64,000 nucleotides of DNA from Anaerolineaceae bacterium (GCA_016841445.1 JAENZD010000002.1:186001-250000), one strand, 5' to 3'; positions 54,684 to 63,625 are shown, counted from the stretch's first letter. The notes: generated from the sequence alone by a model not told the origin. Program-made: numbers and translations.

Positions 54684-55196
54684 ATGACAGACCAAGAAAA
54701 TAAACCGCAAGAAGAACCAATAGAACAACCAAAAGAACAACCGCCGCGCCAACCCTATTACTACGAGGAAAAGAATGAAGAAAAGTACGAAAAAGAAGAT
54801 GAAAAGCACGAGGAAAAACACACCAGCGATCCCTTAAGTTCACTGATGTGGGCTTTGATACTGATCTGGGCAGGCGTTGCTTTTCTTGCTGAAAATCTCG
54901 GTTGGTTATCCAATCTGGAAACCCAACTTCGCACTGCATGGAACACAACGCAGGTGGATTTAAGCACCTGGTGGATCATCTTCCTGGGGGCTGGGGTGCT
55001 CGTTTTTATTGAAGCCCTCATCCGGTCATTTGTGCCGGCTTATCGCTCCTCTACCGGTGGAAATTTTTTCCTGTCCGCCATATTCCTGGGGATTGGCCTG
55101 GGCGGGATCTTCGGTTGGGGCCTCACCTGGCCGTTCGTCTTAATTGGGATCGGCTTGGCCTCCCTTGTGAGTGCCCTGGTGCGGCGTCGAAGGTAA
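54684..55196 (+). CDS. Small membrane protein with charged N-terminal tail
   Basis: A 170-residue protein: residues 1-48 are Glu/Lys/Gln/Pro-rich and likely disordered (EEKYEKEDEKHEEKH), then three or four membrane helices (SLMWALILIWAGVAFLAENL, STWWIIFLGAGVLVFIEAL, FFLSAIFLGIGLGGIFGWGL, PFVLIGIGLASLVSALV) and a basic RRRR end. The helix pattern resembles LiaI/LiaF-type or DUF5668 membrane segments. AAAGAGGAA upstream supports the start. Function unknown. Confidence 0.75.
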   Translation: MTDQENKPQEEPIEQPKEQPPRQPYYYEEKNEEKYEKEDEKHEEKHTSDPLSSLMWALILIWAGVAFLAENLGWLSNLETQLRTAWNTTQVDLSTWWIIFLGAGVLVFIEALIRSFVPAYRSSTGGNFFLSAIFLGIGLGGIFGWGLTWPFVLIGIGLASLVSALVRRRR

Positions 55197-55198
55197 TT

Positions 55199-56350
55199 CT
55201 ACAATCCGCCGAAATCCAAAGTCTTTGCCATCCGCCAGGTATGGGCGAGGGGTGTGGTCCATTTATCACGCCCAATACAGCGGAAGTAAGGCGGATGGTA
55301 AGCTCGGATCAGGTCACCAATTTTATAGCGTGCTAAAACAGGCGTCGAGACGATCAGGCTGCCGGTTTCTCCCGGCTGCATTTCATGAAGCATCTTGACG
55401 CCTTTTGATGTCTCAACCTCAAAGAAAAACAGGTCGTAGTTCGGTACCCAGGCACGCTTCTCGTCCATTTGTTGGCCGAACATCCCTTCGGTTGCACCAT
55501 AAATCTCACGGATTGCGGCCTGGCCTCCATATAAAGCCTTCAAGGTGCCAGTGCGGTAGGTATTGATGCCGGGGGTGCTCCCTAAGGTCATCACCTGCAC
55601 ATTCCAGTATTTTTTTGGATAGGATTTTGTTTTCTTGTATAAATAGCGGCCAAATTCGATCGCCGTTGGTGCGACACCGCCTACGAGGGTCACATTTTGA
55701 TCTTTGCATTGCTCGAATGCCAGGTCAAACCGTTTTTTCCAAACATCCCAGGACTTTCCACCACCCAGGGCGTCAATCGCTTCTTGAGCCGGTACAGAAC
55801 GCACAGGTGTTTTATGAGAAACAAATTTGGTGTAGATGCCAGAGCTGTAGCCATATTCAATTTCCCGTTCACCCGCTTTTATTTTTCCCACAACCGATGG
55901 GAAGTTTAAGTTCAGGTTTACCCCGGCAAAGACCTGCGGAGAACGGCTTTGGACGGCATACATCATCACAGCCCGCCCAGCCGAAACCCGCATTTCAATA
56001 TCAGTTGGCGTCATGGGGATGAACTTGTTTTCACCCTTCGTTGTTCCGCGTGTGATCGCCCAGCCCAGGACGGGTTCATTCAGCAGAAGTTCACTTTCCC
56101 CCGCCATCACGCGCCGGATGATCGGTTCATAATCGTCATAGGTCGCAACCGGGAACTTGGCGCGATAGTCCGCTAAAGAGCCAACATCTGCTGCGCCATA
56201 TTTTTGGCCGTAGGCTGTTTGAGCATAAATAGCTAATAATCGCTGCAGTACATCTTCCTGGGCCTGGGCAGGGTTTGCCAGTGATTCCTGCCAGGGCTGA
56301 AGCATTTTTGCAACCATCTGCATCGCGTTTTGGGGATCGTGATTTTCCAT
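55199..56350 (-). CDS. GH3 auxin-responsive-promoter family adenylase, C-terminally short
   Basis: ANL-superfamily enzyme of the GH3 type; plant GH3 proteins adenylate small acids and join them to amino acids. Visible are the P-loop-like TRGTTKGENKFIPMT (100-114), the A5-type IYGATEGMFG, and the A7/A8-type ARYKIGDLIRAYHPP. The protein ends at residue 383 right after that region, whereas GH3 proteins usually run to 500-600, so the C-terminal domain is lacking. This may be a natural short variant or a truncated gene. Start 56350 follows AAGGAG. It is two bases from the stop of the convergent gene and lies downstream of a papain-like gene and envelope-polysaccharide genes. Confidence 0.8.
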   Translation of the reverse strand: MENHDPQNAMQMVAKMLQPWQESLANPAQAQEDVLQRLLAIYAQTAYGQKYGAADVGSLADYRAKFPVATYDDYEPIIRRVMAGESELLLNEPVLGWAITRGTTKGENKFIPMTPTDIEMRVSAGRAVMMYAVQSRSPQVFAGVNLNLNFPSVVGKIKAGEREIEYGYSSGIYTKFVSHKTPVRSVPAQEAIDALGGGKSWDVWKKRFDLAFEQCKDQNVTLVGGVAPTAIEFGRYLYKKTKSYPKKYWNVQVMTLGSTPGINTYRTGTLKALYGGQAAIREIYGATEGMFGQQMDEKRAWVPNYDLFFFEVETSKGVKMLHEMQPGETGSLIVSTPVLARYKIGDLIRAYHPPYFRCIGRDKWTTPLAHTWRMAKTLDFGGL

Positions 56351-56420
56351 TTTTTCTCCTTTGACATGGGTCAATGAAATACGGGCACCAGAAGCGGGTT
56401 ACCGGCGCACAAATTCTATT

Positions 56421-57086
56421 TTAACCGAAGAAGTCTGAGTACGCAGAATGATCTGCACGGGATATGAATACAACCGGATTTGGGCCAACCCCCGGCAGCC
56501 AGAAGCGCCACGCCTTGCGAAAGTCAGCATCCGTCATCCAGAAAAGAGCATCTACATTGGACCGCCAGGAATTGATGAAACCCCAGGGGGTGAGTAACTG
56601 CCCGCCAGCACGATGGGTGGAATCATAGGCAGCCAGCACCATTGTGTGTCCGCCTGCACGGCGGGTCTTGTTCATATTATGTTTGGAATCACCATAATAA
56701 ATGGGTGGCGCTTGATGCCACAGCCAGGTTAGGGTGATGATGGGAATAGCGTCGTGTTTTGGGTTTAGCAGGTGCCCGAGTAATGCGTTGGGCTCACTGC
56801 TTTGATATTTGGCCACCACCGGCAGATGATATTTTTTTGCCAGGAAGTGCACAATCCGTTTCTGCATGCGAGGTGTAACTGCCCAATTTGGTGCGATCCG
56901 CATGAATTGACCCCGCCACCATCTCTGGTTAACCACTTGAGATAAGTGCTGTGGGTCAAAAGTCCGGTTAACCAGAAGTTGTGTTGCTGCTGATATCGCA
57001 TGAAAACTGCAGGCGTTCCCGACTTGCTCGGTTTGAAGGCTTGCCAGCTCAAGCTCTGTTTTTCCTAGCAGGGTATTTCGTGACAT
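56421..57086 (-). CDS. Papain-like cysteine peptidase fold protein
   Basis: A 221-residue protein with the residues of a papain-like (C1/C39-like) active site in the correct order: Q21 (oxyanion hole), C26 in GNACSFHA, H147 in AGGHTMVLAAYD and N172 in GFINSW followed by an aromatic-rich strand. There is no signal peptide or pro-region visible, so it may be a cytosolic amidase, transglutaminase-like or bacteriocin-processing-type enzyme. It is placed between the flippase and GH3 genes on the same strand. GAGAGG supports the ATG at 57086. Similarity to a named family was not recalled; the assignment rests on the motif set. Confidence 0.72.
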   Translation of the reverse strand: MSRNTLLGKTELELASLQTEQVGNACSFHAISAATQLLVNRTFDPQHLSQVVNQRWWRGQFMRIAPNWAVTPRMQKRIVHFLAKKYHLPVVAKYQSSEPNALLGHLLNPKHDAIPIITLTWLWHQAPPIYYGDSKHNMNKTRRAGGHTMVLAAYDSTHRAGGQLLTPWGFINSWRSNVDALFWMTDADFRKAWRFWLPGVGPNPVVFISRADHSAYSDFFG

Positions 57087-57161
57087 GGAGCCTCTCAGGA
57101 AGGTGTGAAAATACGTTGATACTTATATAATCTATGATCACTAAATTAATAACACGTTCAC

Positions 57162-58535
57162 TTAGGCGCGCTCATCCGCAGTTTTTTGCGATTGCTTCCG
57201 AATTTCCGATAAGCCAAACGCCACCAATATGCTCACTGAGATCACAAAATATGCGCTGAAAAGTGCGGCTTCCGCTAAATAACCCAAAACAGGAACGATC
57301 AATAATGCCAGCACCACCTTCGCCAGCATGGTGAAGAAACTTACTTTTAAGGGTAAGCCCGCTTTCCCAAAACCAAGTAAGAGAGACCGGTCCCAGAAGA
57401 AGATATTTGCGAATCCATACCCGATCAGGATCACCAGCAGCACGATATAGGCTGGGGCGTAACCTGCTTCATAAATATAAATAGTCCGTCCAAAAAGGGA
57501 CCAGGGAGAAAATAGAACCTGCCGTCCAAGCAGCAGCAGGCCGCCTGCGACCAAACCTGTCCAGGTGCCCGAGATGATCGTCACACGAGTGATCAGGATT
57601 TTTAGCTTTTGCCATTCCCTTTTTGCAATATGGCGGGTGATTTCGGGGAACGTTGTGCTGATAAACGGTGTGATCGGCATCACGACCAGGTTGATCACAG
57701 CCAGGGCGACTTTGAAGTAGCCTGCAACGGTTGTGTCGAAGAAGTAGCTGGCCCACAATACTTCGCTGTCACGTGCCAGGGTGGTGATCGTGCCGCTGAA
57801 GTTTGAATTGAAAGCAAAACGCCACATTGGCTTGCGGTCAGGTAAATTCCCGCGCAGCGGTGTTCGCCACCAGCCTTCCCCGAGATTTTTGGGAAGCCAA
57901 TACATTGCTAAGATCACCGGTCCAATTCCCAGGACCAGTTTCCCGGCGAGGTATACAAGCATCACTGCAAAGATGCCCCCCTGGTTTAATATCACAGCAG
58001 CAAACAAACCTGCTGTAAGCAGGCTTTGCAGTAAATTTAGAAGCGCCTGGGATTTAAAATGCCCGGTGACCTGCAGTGCGCCAGTCGCTGTTTCTGTCAT
58101 AACATTTCCAAGGATGGCAAGCCCATAAACCAGGAACAAGGATTGGGTTGCAGGATCTTTCGCGAAGCTTTCTGCGCCCCATTTTGACAGAATAACCAGG
58201 ATAAGGTAAGCAACCACTGACGTGACAATTTCTGTTAATGCTGCCACCTTTAAAACGGCAGACGCCTTCTTTTGATCTTCCTCTGCGAGTGCCCCGCCCA
58301 CATAGCGGACGACAAAGTCCCCCATCCTGAAAGACAGCAGCCGGTTGATATTGGTGACAAATGAGATCACCACACCAAGCGCGCCAAAACTGGCAACCCC
58401 CAGCAGGTTCGCTGTCAGGATACTGAGAACAGCGCCAATCGCCTGGCTGGTGAACAAATAGGTTGAATTACCGATGACTTTTTTGAGGATGACATCCTTC
58501 CCCCAGGATTTCATGCCGGAGAAAAGACGTCTCAT
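57162..58535 (-). CDS. Polysaccharide flippase (Wzx/MATE-like)
   Basis: A 457-residue polytopic protein of the MOP exporter superfamily with about 12-14 hydrophobic segments, for example AIGAVLSILTANLLGVASFGALG at the start (key GVASFGALG) and PITPFISTTFPEITR in the middle. It would flip lipid-linked oligosaccharides across the membrane. The ATG at 58535 overlaps the upstream epimerase stop (ATGA); a longer start at 58559 lacks a strong ribosome site. Part of the epimerase-dehydrogenase unit. Confidence 0.88.
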   Translation of the reverse strand: MRRLFSGMKSWGKDVILKKVIGNSTYLFTSQAIGAVLSILTANLLGVASFGALGVVISFVTNINRLLSFRMGDFVVRYVGGALAEEDQKKASAVLKVAALTEIVTSVVAYLILVILSKWGAESFAKDPATQSLFLVYGLAILGNVMTETATGALQVTGHFKSQALLNLLQSLLTAGLFAAVILNQGGIFAVMLVYLAGKLVLGIGPVILAMYWLPKNLGEGWWRTPLRGNLPDRKPMWRFAFNSNFSGTITTLARDSEVLWASYFFDTTVAGYFKVALAVINLVVMPITPFISTTFPEITRHIAKREWQKLKILITRVTIISGTWTGLVAGGLLLLGRQVLFSPWSLFGRTIYIYEAGYAPAYIVLLVILIGYGFANIFFWDRSLLLGFGKAGLPLKVSFFTMLAKVVLALLIVPVLGYLAEAALFSAYFVISVSILVAFGLSEIRKQSQKTADERA

Positions 58536-59512
58536 GGGGTTTCGATCTGGCTCGCCCATTGACGTTCTTTCATATACCAATCCACCAGGCTTGTAATGCC
58601 CTCCTCGAGACCCACGCGCGGCGCCCAACCCAATATCTGCCGGGCACGCTCTGTATCCGCTTTATTGGTCAGGACATCAGCTTTATGTAACGGCTGGTAG
58701 GTGACCTGCGCTTTTTCCCCAATCCGCTCTTCCAGCATTTTAACAAGCTGGTTGATCGTGATCACTTCGTGACCGCCAAGGTTGATGATCTCAAAGCCCA
58801 CGGGTTTCAACGCCTGGATGGTGCCGCGGGCGATGTCGTCAAGGTAAGTGAACCCACGGGATTGTTCGCCATCCCCGTTGATGATGACCGGCTTTCCTTC
58901 TGCGATCCACTGGCAAAAGCGGAACATGACCATATCCGGGCGCCCAGCAGGACCGTAGACGGTGAAATACCGCAGCACGGTCACATCAATATCATAAAGA
59001 TAGTGGTAGGCATGTACCATAGCCTCCGCGCCTTTTTTGCTGGCGGCATAAGGCTGGAGGGGATGATCGGTGTCATACGTTTCACGGAATGGCGGTTCGG
59101 ATTCCTCAGCGTAAAGGCTGGAGGTGGATGCCAGGATGAACTTCCCGATATGCTGACGCCGGCACAGCTCTAACAGGTTCAGGGTACCGGTCATGTTGGT
59201 ATCCACATAGACCCAGGGGTCACTCAAACTCGTCCGAACACCTGCACGTGCTGCCAGGTTGATCACCCCGGCAGCATCTTCAGGAAGCCAGCCGGATAGG
59301 GCATCAATGGATGCCCGGTCGGAGATATCCATTTTTTTAAAGCAGAAATTTGGTCGGTCCAGCAAACGGCATAGGCGGTATTCTTTCAGACGGATATCAT
59401 AAGCGTCGTTCAGATTATCAACGCCATAGACGGTGTGACCGGCATCCAGCAAGAGTTCAGCAACACGGAAGGCAATAAACCCTGCACTTCCAGTGAGCAG
59501 ATAAGCCGCCAT
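58532..59512 (-). CDS. UDP-glucuronate/UDP-sugar 4-epimerase-like extended SDR
   Basis: A 326-residue extended SDR. The NAD motif reads GSAGFIA rather than GxxGxxG (third Gly replaced by Ala), catalytic Tyr and Lys are in PYAASKKGAE, and VDNLNDAYD, RYFTVYGPAGRPDM and DIARG are typical of UDP-glucuronate or UDP-GlcNAc(A) 4-epimerases. With the upstream UDP-sugar 6-dehydrogenase it would make a UDP-uronic acid for surface glycan. Start overlaps the dehydrogenase stop by one base (TAATG). Confidence 0.86.
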   Translation of the reverse strand: MAAYLLTGSAGFIAFRVAELLLDAGHTVYGVDNLNDAYDIRLKEYRLCRLLDRPNFCFKKMDISDRASIDALSGWLPEDAAGVINLAARAGVRTSLSDPWVYVDTNMTGTLNLLELCRRQHIGKFILASTSSLYAEESEPPFRETYDTDHPLQPYAASKKGAEAMVHAYHYLYDIDVTVLRYFTVYGPAGRPDMVMFRFCQWIAEGKPVIINGDGEQSRGFTYLDDIARGTIQALKPVGFEIINLGGHEVITINQLVKMLEERIGEKAQVTYQPLHKADVLTNKADTERARQILGWAPRVGLEEGITSLVDWYMKERQWASQIETP

Positions 59513-60831
59513 TAAAGCCTCACAACCTTTGGACTGTCCTTGCCCATCTTTCCGAGTGCATTTCGGGTGTCGACGATCAGGGACGCAGATTCAAGGATTG
59601 CAGGGTAATCATAACTGCTGTGGTTGGTGATGATTGCGACACAGTCAGCTTTTTGGACTGCAGCCAACAAATCCACCTCTGAATCCATGCATAAATTGTC
59701 ATGATCAAGGTGCGGGATGTAAGGATCATGATAGCTGACAACTGCGCCTTTTTCTTTCAATAAATGGATCACGTCCAGCGCAGGTGATTCCCGCAGATCG
59801 TCAATATCAGGCTTATAGGCGATACCCAACACCAGAACCTGGCTGCCGTTCAACGGTTTCTTGTGCAGGTTCAGGGCATCCTGGATCTTCCCGAGCGTAT
59901 AGCGGGGCATATTGGTGTTGATTTCAGAGGCGAGTTCGATAAAACGGGCGTTGTAATTCAGTGATTTGAGCTTCCATGAAAGGTACAGCGGGTCGATCGG
60001 GATGCAGTGACCGCCAAGCCCTGGCCCGGGGGTGAATTTCATAAAACCAAAGGGTTTGGTCGCAGCGGCATCGATCACTTCCCAAACATCAATTTTAAGG
60101 CGGTCGCACATGATGGCCAGTTCATTCACCAGGCCGATGTTGATCATCCGGAAGGTGTTTTCGAGAAGCTTGGCCATTTCAGCAACTTCGCAGGTTGAAA
60201 CCGGGACGATCCTCTCAAGTGCTTGTGCGTACCAGGCAGCGGCAACCTCACCGCAGTCTTTTGTAATGCCGCCAATCACTTTAGGCGTGTTGATCGTGGT
60301 CCAATCCTCCCGGCCCGGGTCCACACGTTCAGGTGAGAAGGCTAAGAAGAAATCTTTTCCAACAGAAAGCCGGCTGAGGGATTCCATTTCCGGCAGCACC
60401 ATTTCGCGGGTCGTGCCGGGGTAGGTGCTTGATTCGAGCACGACAACCATGCCGGGATGTAAATGAGGCGCAAGCGATTTACTGGCAGAAGCGATAAATG
60501 ATAGGTCAGGGTCACCCGTCTTGCGAAGCGGTGTTGGGACGCAAATCGAGACGGCATCCACACGGGATAAAACCTCGTAATCGGTGCTTGCAGAAAGCTT
60601 ACCGGCATCTACCAGGGCTTTAACCCGCTCTGTGGAAATATCGAGAATATAACTCTCTCCCCGCAGGATGGACTTCACTTTTTCTTCAGAAGGATCAACG
60701 CCGACAACCTCAAAGCCAGCTTCAGCGAAAACAACGGCCAGCGGTAAACCAACATACCCGATGCCAACCACGCCAATTTTTGCGGATTTGTTCTTCAATT
60801 TTTGTAAAAGAATTGATTTGATACTGTCCAT
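59512..60831 (-). CDS. Nucleotide-sugar 6-dehydrogenase (WbpA/WecC-like)
   Basis: A 439-residue NAD-dependent UDP-sugar dehydrogenase making a uronic acid, closest in look to UDP-GlcNAc/ManNAc dehydrogenases. Rossmann motif GIGYVGLPLA at the N-terminus, STYPGTTRE, and the catalytic cysteine in GPGLGGHCIPIDP followed by YKPDIDDLRESPA. It heads a minus-strand transcript with epimerase and flippase; AAGGA lies upstream of the ATG. The next product would be a UDP-uronate that the 4-epimerase can convert. Confidence 0.92.
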   Translation of the reverse strand: MDSIKSILLQKLKNKSAKIGVVGIGYVGLPLAVVFAEAGFEVVGVDPSEEKVKSILRGESYILDISTERVKALVDAGKLSASTDYEVLSRVDAVSICVPTPLRKTGDPDLSFIASASKSLAPHLHPGMVVVLESSTYPGTTREMVLPEMESLSRLSVGKDFFLAFSPERVDPGREDWTTINTPKVIGGITKDCGEVAAAWYAQALERIVPVSTCEVAEMAKLLENTFRMINIGLVNELAIMCDRLKIDVWEVIDAAATKPFGFMKFTPGPGLGGHCIPIDPLYLSWKLKSLNYNARFIELASEINTNMPRYTLGKIQDALNLHKKPLNGSQVLVLGIAYKPDIDDLRESPALDVIHLLKEKGAVVSYHDPYIPHLDHDNLCMDSEVDLLAAVQKADCVAIITNHSSYDYPAILESASLIVDTRNALGKMGKDSPKVVRL

Positions 60832-60903
60832 TCATTTATCCTTCGCGTGTCATGAAATCAAAAAACAATTTTATCATACTCCAATTAATCTGGAATTTAA
60901 CCA

Positions 60904-61563
60904 TTAGAACAAGCTGAGCTGTTCAGCGCCTTTATCATCAATGGGTGCTTCCTCTGCCACCACTTCTTCGATCTCATCCACTACCCGGGGTTCATGCCGG
61001 TTTTCTTTTGATTTCTCAATCAGCTCAGGGATTTTCAGGAAATCGGCCTGGACCACACTGCGCAGTGAAGGTTGGTGCAGGGCTGCGGCAGGGTGATACA
61101 TTGGAATCACCATCCTGCCATTGGATTGGTAGGATCTGCCGTGGATGCTGCTGATTTTTCCGTTAGAGATAAAATATCCCATCGAAAACCGGCCCAGAGT
61201 AACGATGACAGCAGGGTTGATGGCTGCAATCTGGCGTTCCAAATACGGGCGGCAGGCCTCCAGTTCTTCCGGTTCCGGATCCCGGTTTGAGGGCGGACGG
61301 CATTTAACGACATTGGTAATAAACACATCTTCCCGCGTGAAGTTGATACTGGCAAGAAGCTCATCGAGAAATTTTCCCGCCTGTCCCACAAAGGGCAGTC
61401 CCTGCTGGTTTTCATGGAACCCCGGGCCTTCACCGATGAACAGGATCTCTGAATGCGGGTTACCTGACCCCGGCACAGCCTTCTTTCGAGAAAAATGCAG
61501 TTTGCAGCGGGTGCAGGCTGCGGTTTGTTCCGCTACTTCTCCAAGAACAGCTTCGGGTTTCAA
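60904..61563 (-). CDS. Family 4 uracil-DNA glycosylase with [4Fe-4S] cluster
   Basis: UDG family 4 base-excision enzyme, 219 residues. Cluster cysteines are C17, C20, C88 and C104; the catalytic motif GEGPGFHE is at 44-51; and MYHPAAALHQPS is the second active-site block. After a Lys/Glu-rich spacer the protein ends in EQLSLF, where QLSLF matches the beta-clamp-binding pentapeptide. Start is a TTG with GGAGGT five bases upstream. It lies between the polysaccharide genes and the rimI-tsaB-tsaE group, separated from the latter by 41 bases. Confidence 0.94.
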   Translation of the reverse strand: MKPEAVLGEVAEQTAACTRCKLHFSRKKAVPGSGNPHSEILFIGEGPGFHENQQGLPFVGQAGKFLDELLASINFTREDVFITNVVKCRPPSNRDPEPEELEACRPYLERQIAAINPAVIVTLGRFSMGYFISNGKISSIHGRSYQSNGRMVIPMYHPAAALHQPSLRSVVQADFLKIPELIEKSKENRHEPRVVDEIEEVVAEEAPIDDKGAEQLSLF

Positions 61564-61604
61564 AATAGACCTCCAATGACAACTTTTAAAAAGGTTATTT
61601 TATG

Positions 61605-62123
61605 TTATCTAATCTGCCCAATTCCGGCAAGTTTTTCTTCGTCAATCTGAGATAAGCTCATCACAAAGGCATCTTCATGAGTGTCCGCATAATATCCAAT
61701 GCGCACATCCGTGAGCGAAAATCCAAATTTGGAGTACAGGTTCTGTGCGATTTTGTTGCCCTCGCGAACTTCAAGAGAGGCAGACTTGATACCTTGCTTT
61801 TGACATTCAAGCAGCCCCTGCATCAGTAAATACTGGGCTATTCCCTGGCGGCGATACCTGGGATGAACGGACAAAGTCGCGATGTGCGCATTCGCATTGA
61901 CGAGCCAGATCACAATCGTTCCTGCAATGATGGTTTCGCCTTCCTCTCCGGGGACTTCAGCGACCCAACAAATCGCACCTCTTTTATGATGAATTTCGTA
62001 GCGATATGCCTGAACAGGCCATGGGGTCGGGAAAGATGCTTTTTCAATCGCCATAACCTGGCCAAGATCCATCAGTGTCATCGGGCGGTGACTGACCTGC
62101 GCTTTCCCCTTATTGGGTTTCAT
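61605..62123 (-). CDS. rimI: RimI-type N-acetyltransferase (ribosomal protein S18 alanine)
   Basis: GNAT acetyltransferase, 172 residues. IATLSVHPRYRRQGIAQYLL carries the acetyl-CoA loop (R-R-Q-G-I-A), and SLEVREGNKIAQNLYSKFGF is typical of RimI. The gene directly follows tsaB, the usual tsaE-tsaB-rimI order. The ATG at 62123 lies two bases past the tsaB stop; longer in-frame starts would overlap tsaB by about 90 bases and are rejected. Confidence 0.88.
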   Translation of the reverse strand: MKPNKGKAQVSHRPMTLMDLGQVMAIEKASFPTPWPVQAYRYEIHHKRGAICWVAEVPGEEGETIIAGTIVIWLVNANAHIATLSVHPRYRRQGIAQYLLMQGLLECQKQGIKSASLEVREGNKIAQNLYSKFGFSLTDVRIGYYADTHEDAFVMSLSQIDEEKLAGIGQIR

Positions 62124-62125
62124 GA

Positions 62126-62794
62126 TCAAGCCGGCAGAGGGTTGGTTGTGCTCAAATAAATGGGTGCCAGGTTGAGGGCATCCCCAGCGTGACCTTCCGC
62201 CAGTTTCTCCCATGCCATTTCAGCCAGGAAACCAGCACGCCGCAAGCTGTGCGCCGGCGAGGCTAGCCGTGCGTTTTTCCAACGGCGCCCGATGATGGAT
62301 CGGGCATCTTCTGAAAGTTCACCGCAAATCAGGGTGGGTTCGGTGATGGTCTTGACCAGCTCTTTAGGGTCGATGATGGCAGGTTCACCCTGGGCAGTCC
62401 AGGCACCATCCTCAGCGGCATAATGGGCATACGCAAGCCGGGTACGCCCGGCATGCAGCACGGCAATCATCGGCAGGTCCTCGACCGGCTGCGCTTTCGC
62501 AATCACGTCCAGTGATGGCACGCCAACCACCGGGAGTTTCAAAGCCAACGCCAGTCCTTTAATGAAGGCAGCGCCGATTCTCAAGCTGGTGAAAGAGCCA
62601 GGCCCTGTGGCAACTGCCAGGCCGGTCAGCATTTTGCTGCTCGTCCCGGTTTGCTCAAAGAGCTGTTGGACGGCCGGTGCTAATTCAACCGTATGATGAT
62701 GCTGGCTTTCCCAGGTGGTTTCATATCGGATCAGGCTGCCATCATATAAAGCGAGGCTGATCCAGGATGTGGAGGTATCAATCGCTAACAGCAT
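62126..62794 (-). CDS. tsaB: tRNA threonylcarbamoyladenosine biosynthesis protein TsaB
   Basis: TsaD partner protein in t6A37 tRNA modification; 222 residues. ASKHA-fold start MLLAIDTSTSWISLALYDG, GPGSFTSLRIG and GVPSLDVIA are conserved. It lacks the metal site of TsaD, which is not in the window. Its start overlaps the tsaE stop by one base. Confidence 0.93.
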   Translation of the reverse strand: MLLAIDTSTSWISLALYDGSLIRYETTWESQHHHTVELAPAVQQLFEQTGTSSKMLTGLAVATGPGSFTSLRIGAAFIKGLALALKLPVVGVPSLDVIAKAQPVEDLPMIAVLHAGRTRLAYAHYAAEDGAWTAQGEPAIIDPKELVKTITEPTLICGELSEDARSIIGRRWKNARLASPAHSLRRAGFLAEMAWEKLAEGHAGDALNLAPIYLSTTNPLPA

Positions 62795-63291
62795 CAGTAA
62801 TCTCCATATAATTTTCTGCGTAATTTCTCAACCATTTTAATGTACTGCTTTCCCATGGGTTTGAACATCATCGCCCGATGCTCCACCCCGGAATATTTCA
62901 GGTTGATCCAGAGATGGTTTTCAGGGATCGCGTTTTCAATCCGCTCCGGCCATTCAATCACCAGCGGGCCTTTTTCCAGCATCCGGTCGATATCCAAAAA
63001 GTCAACTTCTAGCGAATTTTGCAGGCGGTAAGCATCCAGGTGAACCATGCGTTCTTCATCTGCACGGCGGTATTCATTCACGATAATATAGGTTGGGCTC
63101 GATACCGGGTCGAGCGCACCCCAGCCCTGTGCGATCCCCTGGACGAGCGTGGTTTTGCCGGATCCCAAATTTCCTTCAAGGCAGATCACATCCCCGGTGT
63201 GGAGATGACTGCCGAGGTGAATACCCAGCCTGCGGGTCTGGTCAGGGCTGTGGCTGAAAAACTCGAAGTGACGGTCGTCTAAAATTGGCAT
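62794..63291 (-). CDS. tsaE: tRNA threonylcarbamoyladenosine biosynthesis ATPase TsaE
   Basis: Small P-loop ATPase needed for t6A synthesis with TsaB and TsaD; 165 residues, typical. Walker A GNLGSGKT at 40-47, then SSPTYIIVNEY and HLDAYRL, and VIEWPERIE. It begins the tsaE-tsaB-rimI unit. No Shine-Dalgarno is visible; a TAATAA lies six bases upstream, weakly like the leaderless promoters seen elsewhere in the window. Confidence 0.93.
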   Translation of the reverse strand: MPILDDRHFEFFSHSPDQTRRLGIHLGSHLHTGDVICLEGNLGSGKTTLVQGIAQGWGALDPVSSPTYIIVNEYRRADEERMVHLDAYRLQNSLEVDFLDIDRMLEKGPLVIEWPERIENAIPENHLWINLKYSGVEHRAMMFKPMGKQYIKMVEKLRRKLYGDY

Positions 63292-63331
63292 AGTTGATTA
63301 TTATTATGATATCAGATTTTTGTCTATATAG

Positions 63332-63600
63332 GGTGGTGTGCCTTCCTGTCCTGAAGCGTAGCGGAACCCCCCTTCAGGGGGCAGAAGCGAAGCGGAATGG
63401 GTTCATCCCACCGTTAAGAATCCCTCTCCCTCGAGCTGAGTGGAACCAATCCACATCAGCGAAGTGTTAGGGCTCACGGGAGCCTTACCAGGGAGAGGCT
63501 AGGTGAGGGTTCCCATCAGAATATCGTTTCTATAAAACGGATTCCCTCATCCGTCACCCCTCAGGCGTGCCACCTTTCCCCAGGGGAAGGCTCTTGAGCC
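63332..63600. repeat. Clustered hairpins and direct repeats (MITE/REP-like)
   Basis: The mix of CCCTCTCCCT-type arms and repeated AAGCG-AGCGGAA units is like the mosaic intergenic repeats common in many bacterial genomes. The copy number in this genome cannot be judged from one window. Confidence 0.5.
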
Positions 63601-63625
63601 ATGTAGGTCAGGTTTCCAACGTGAC

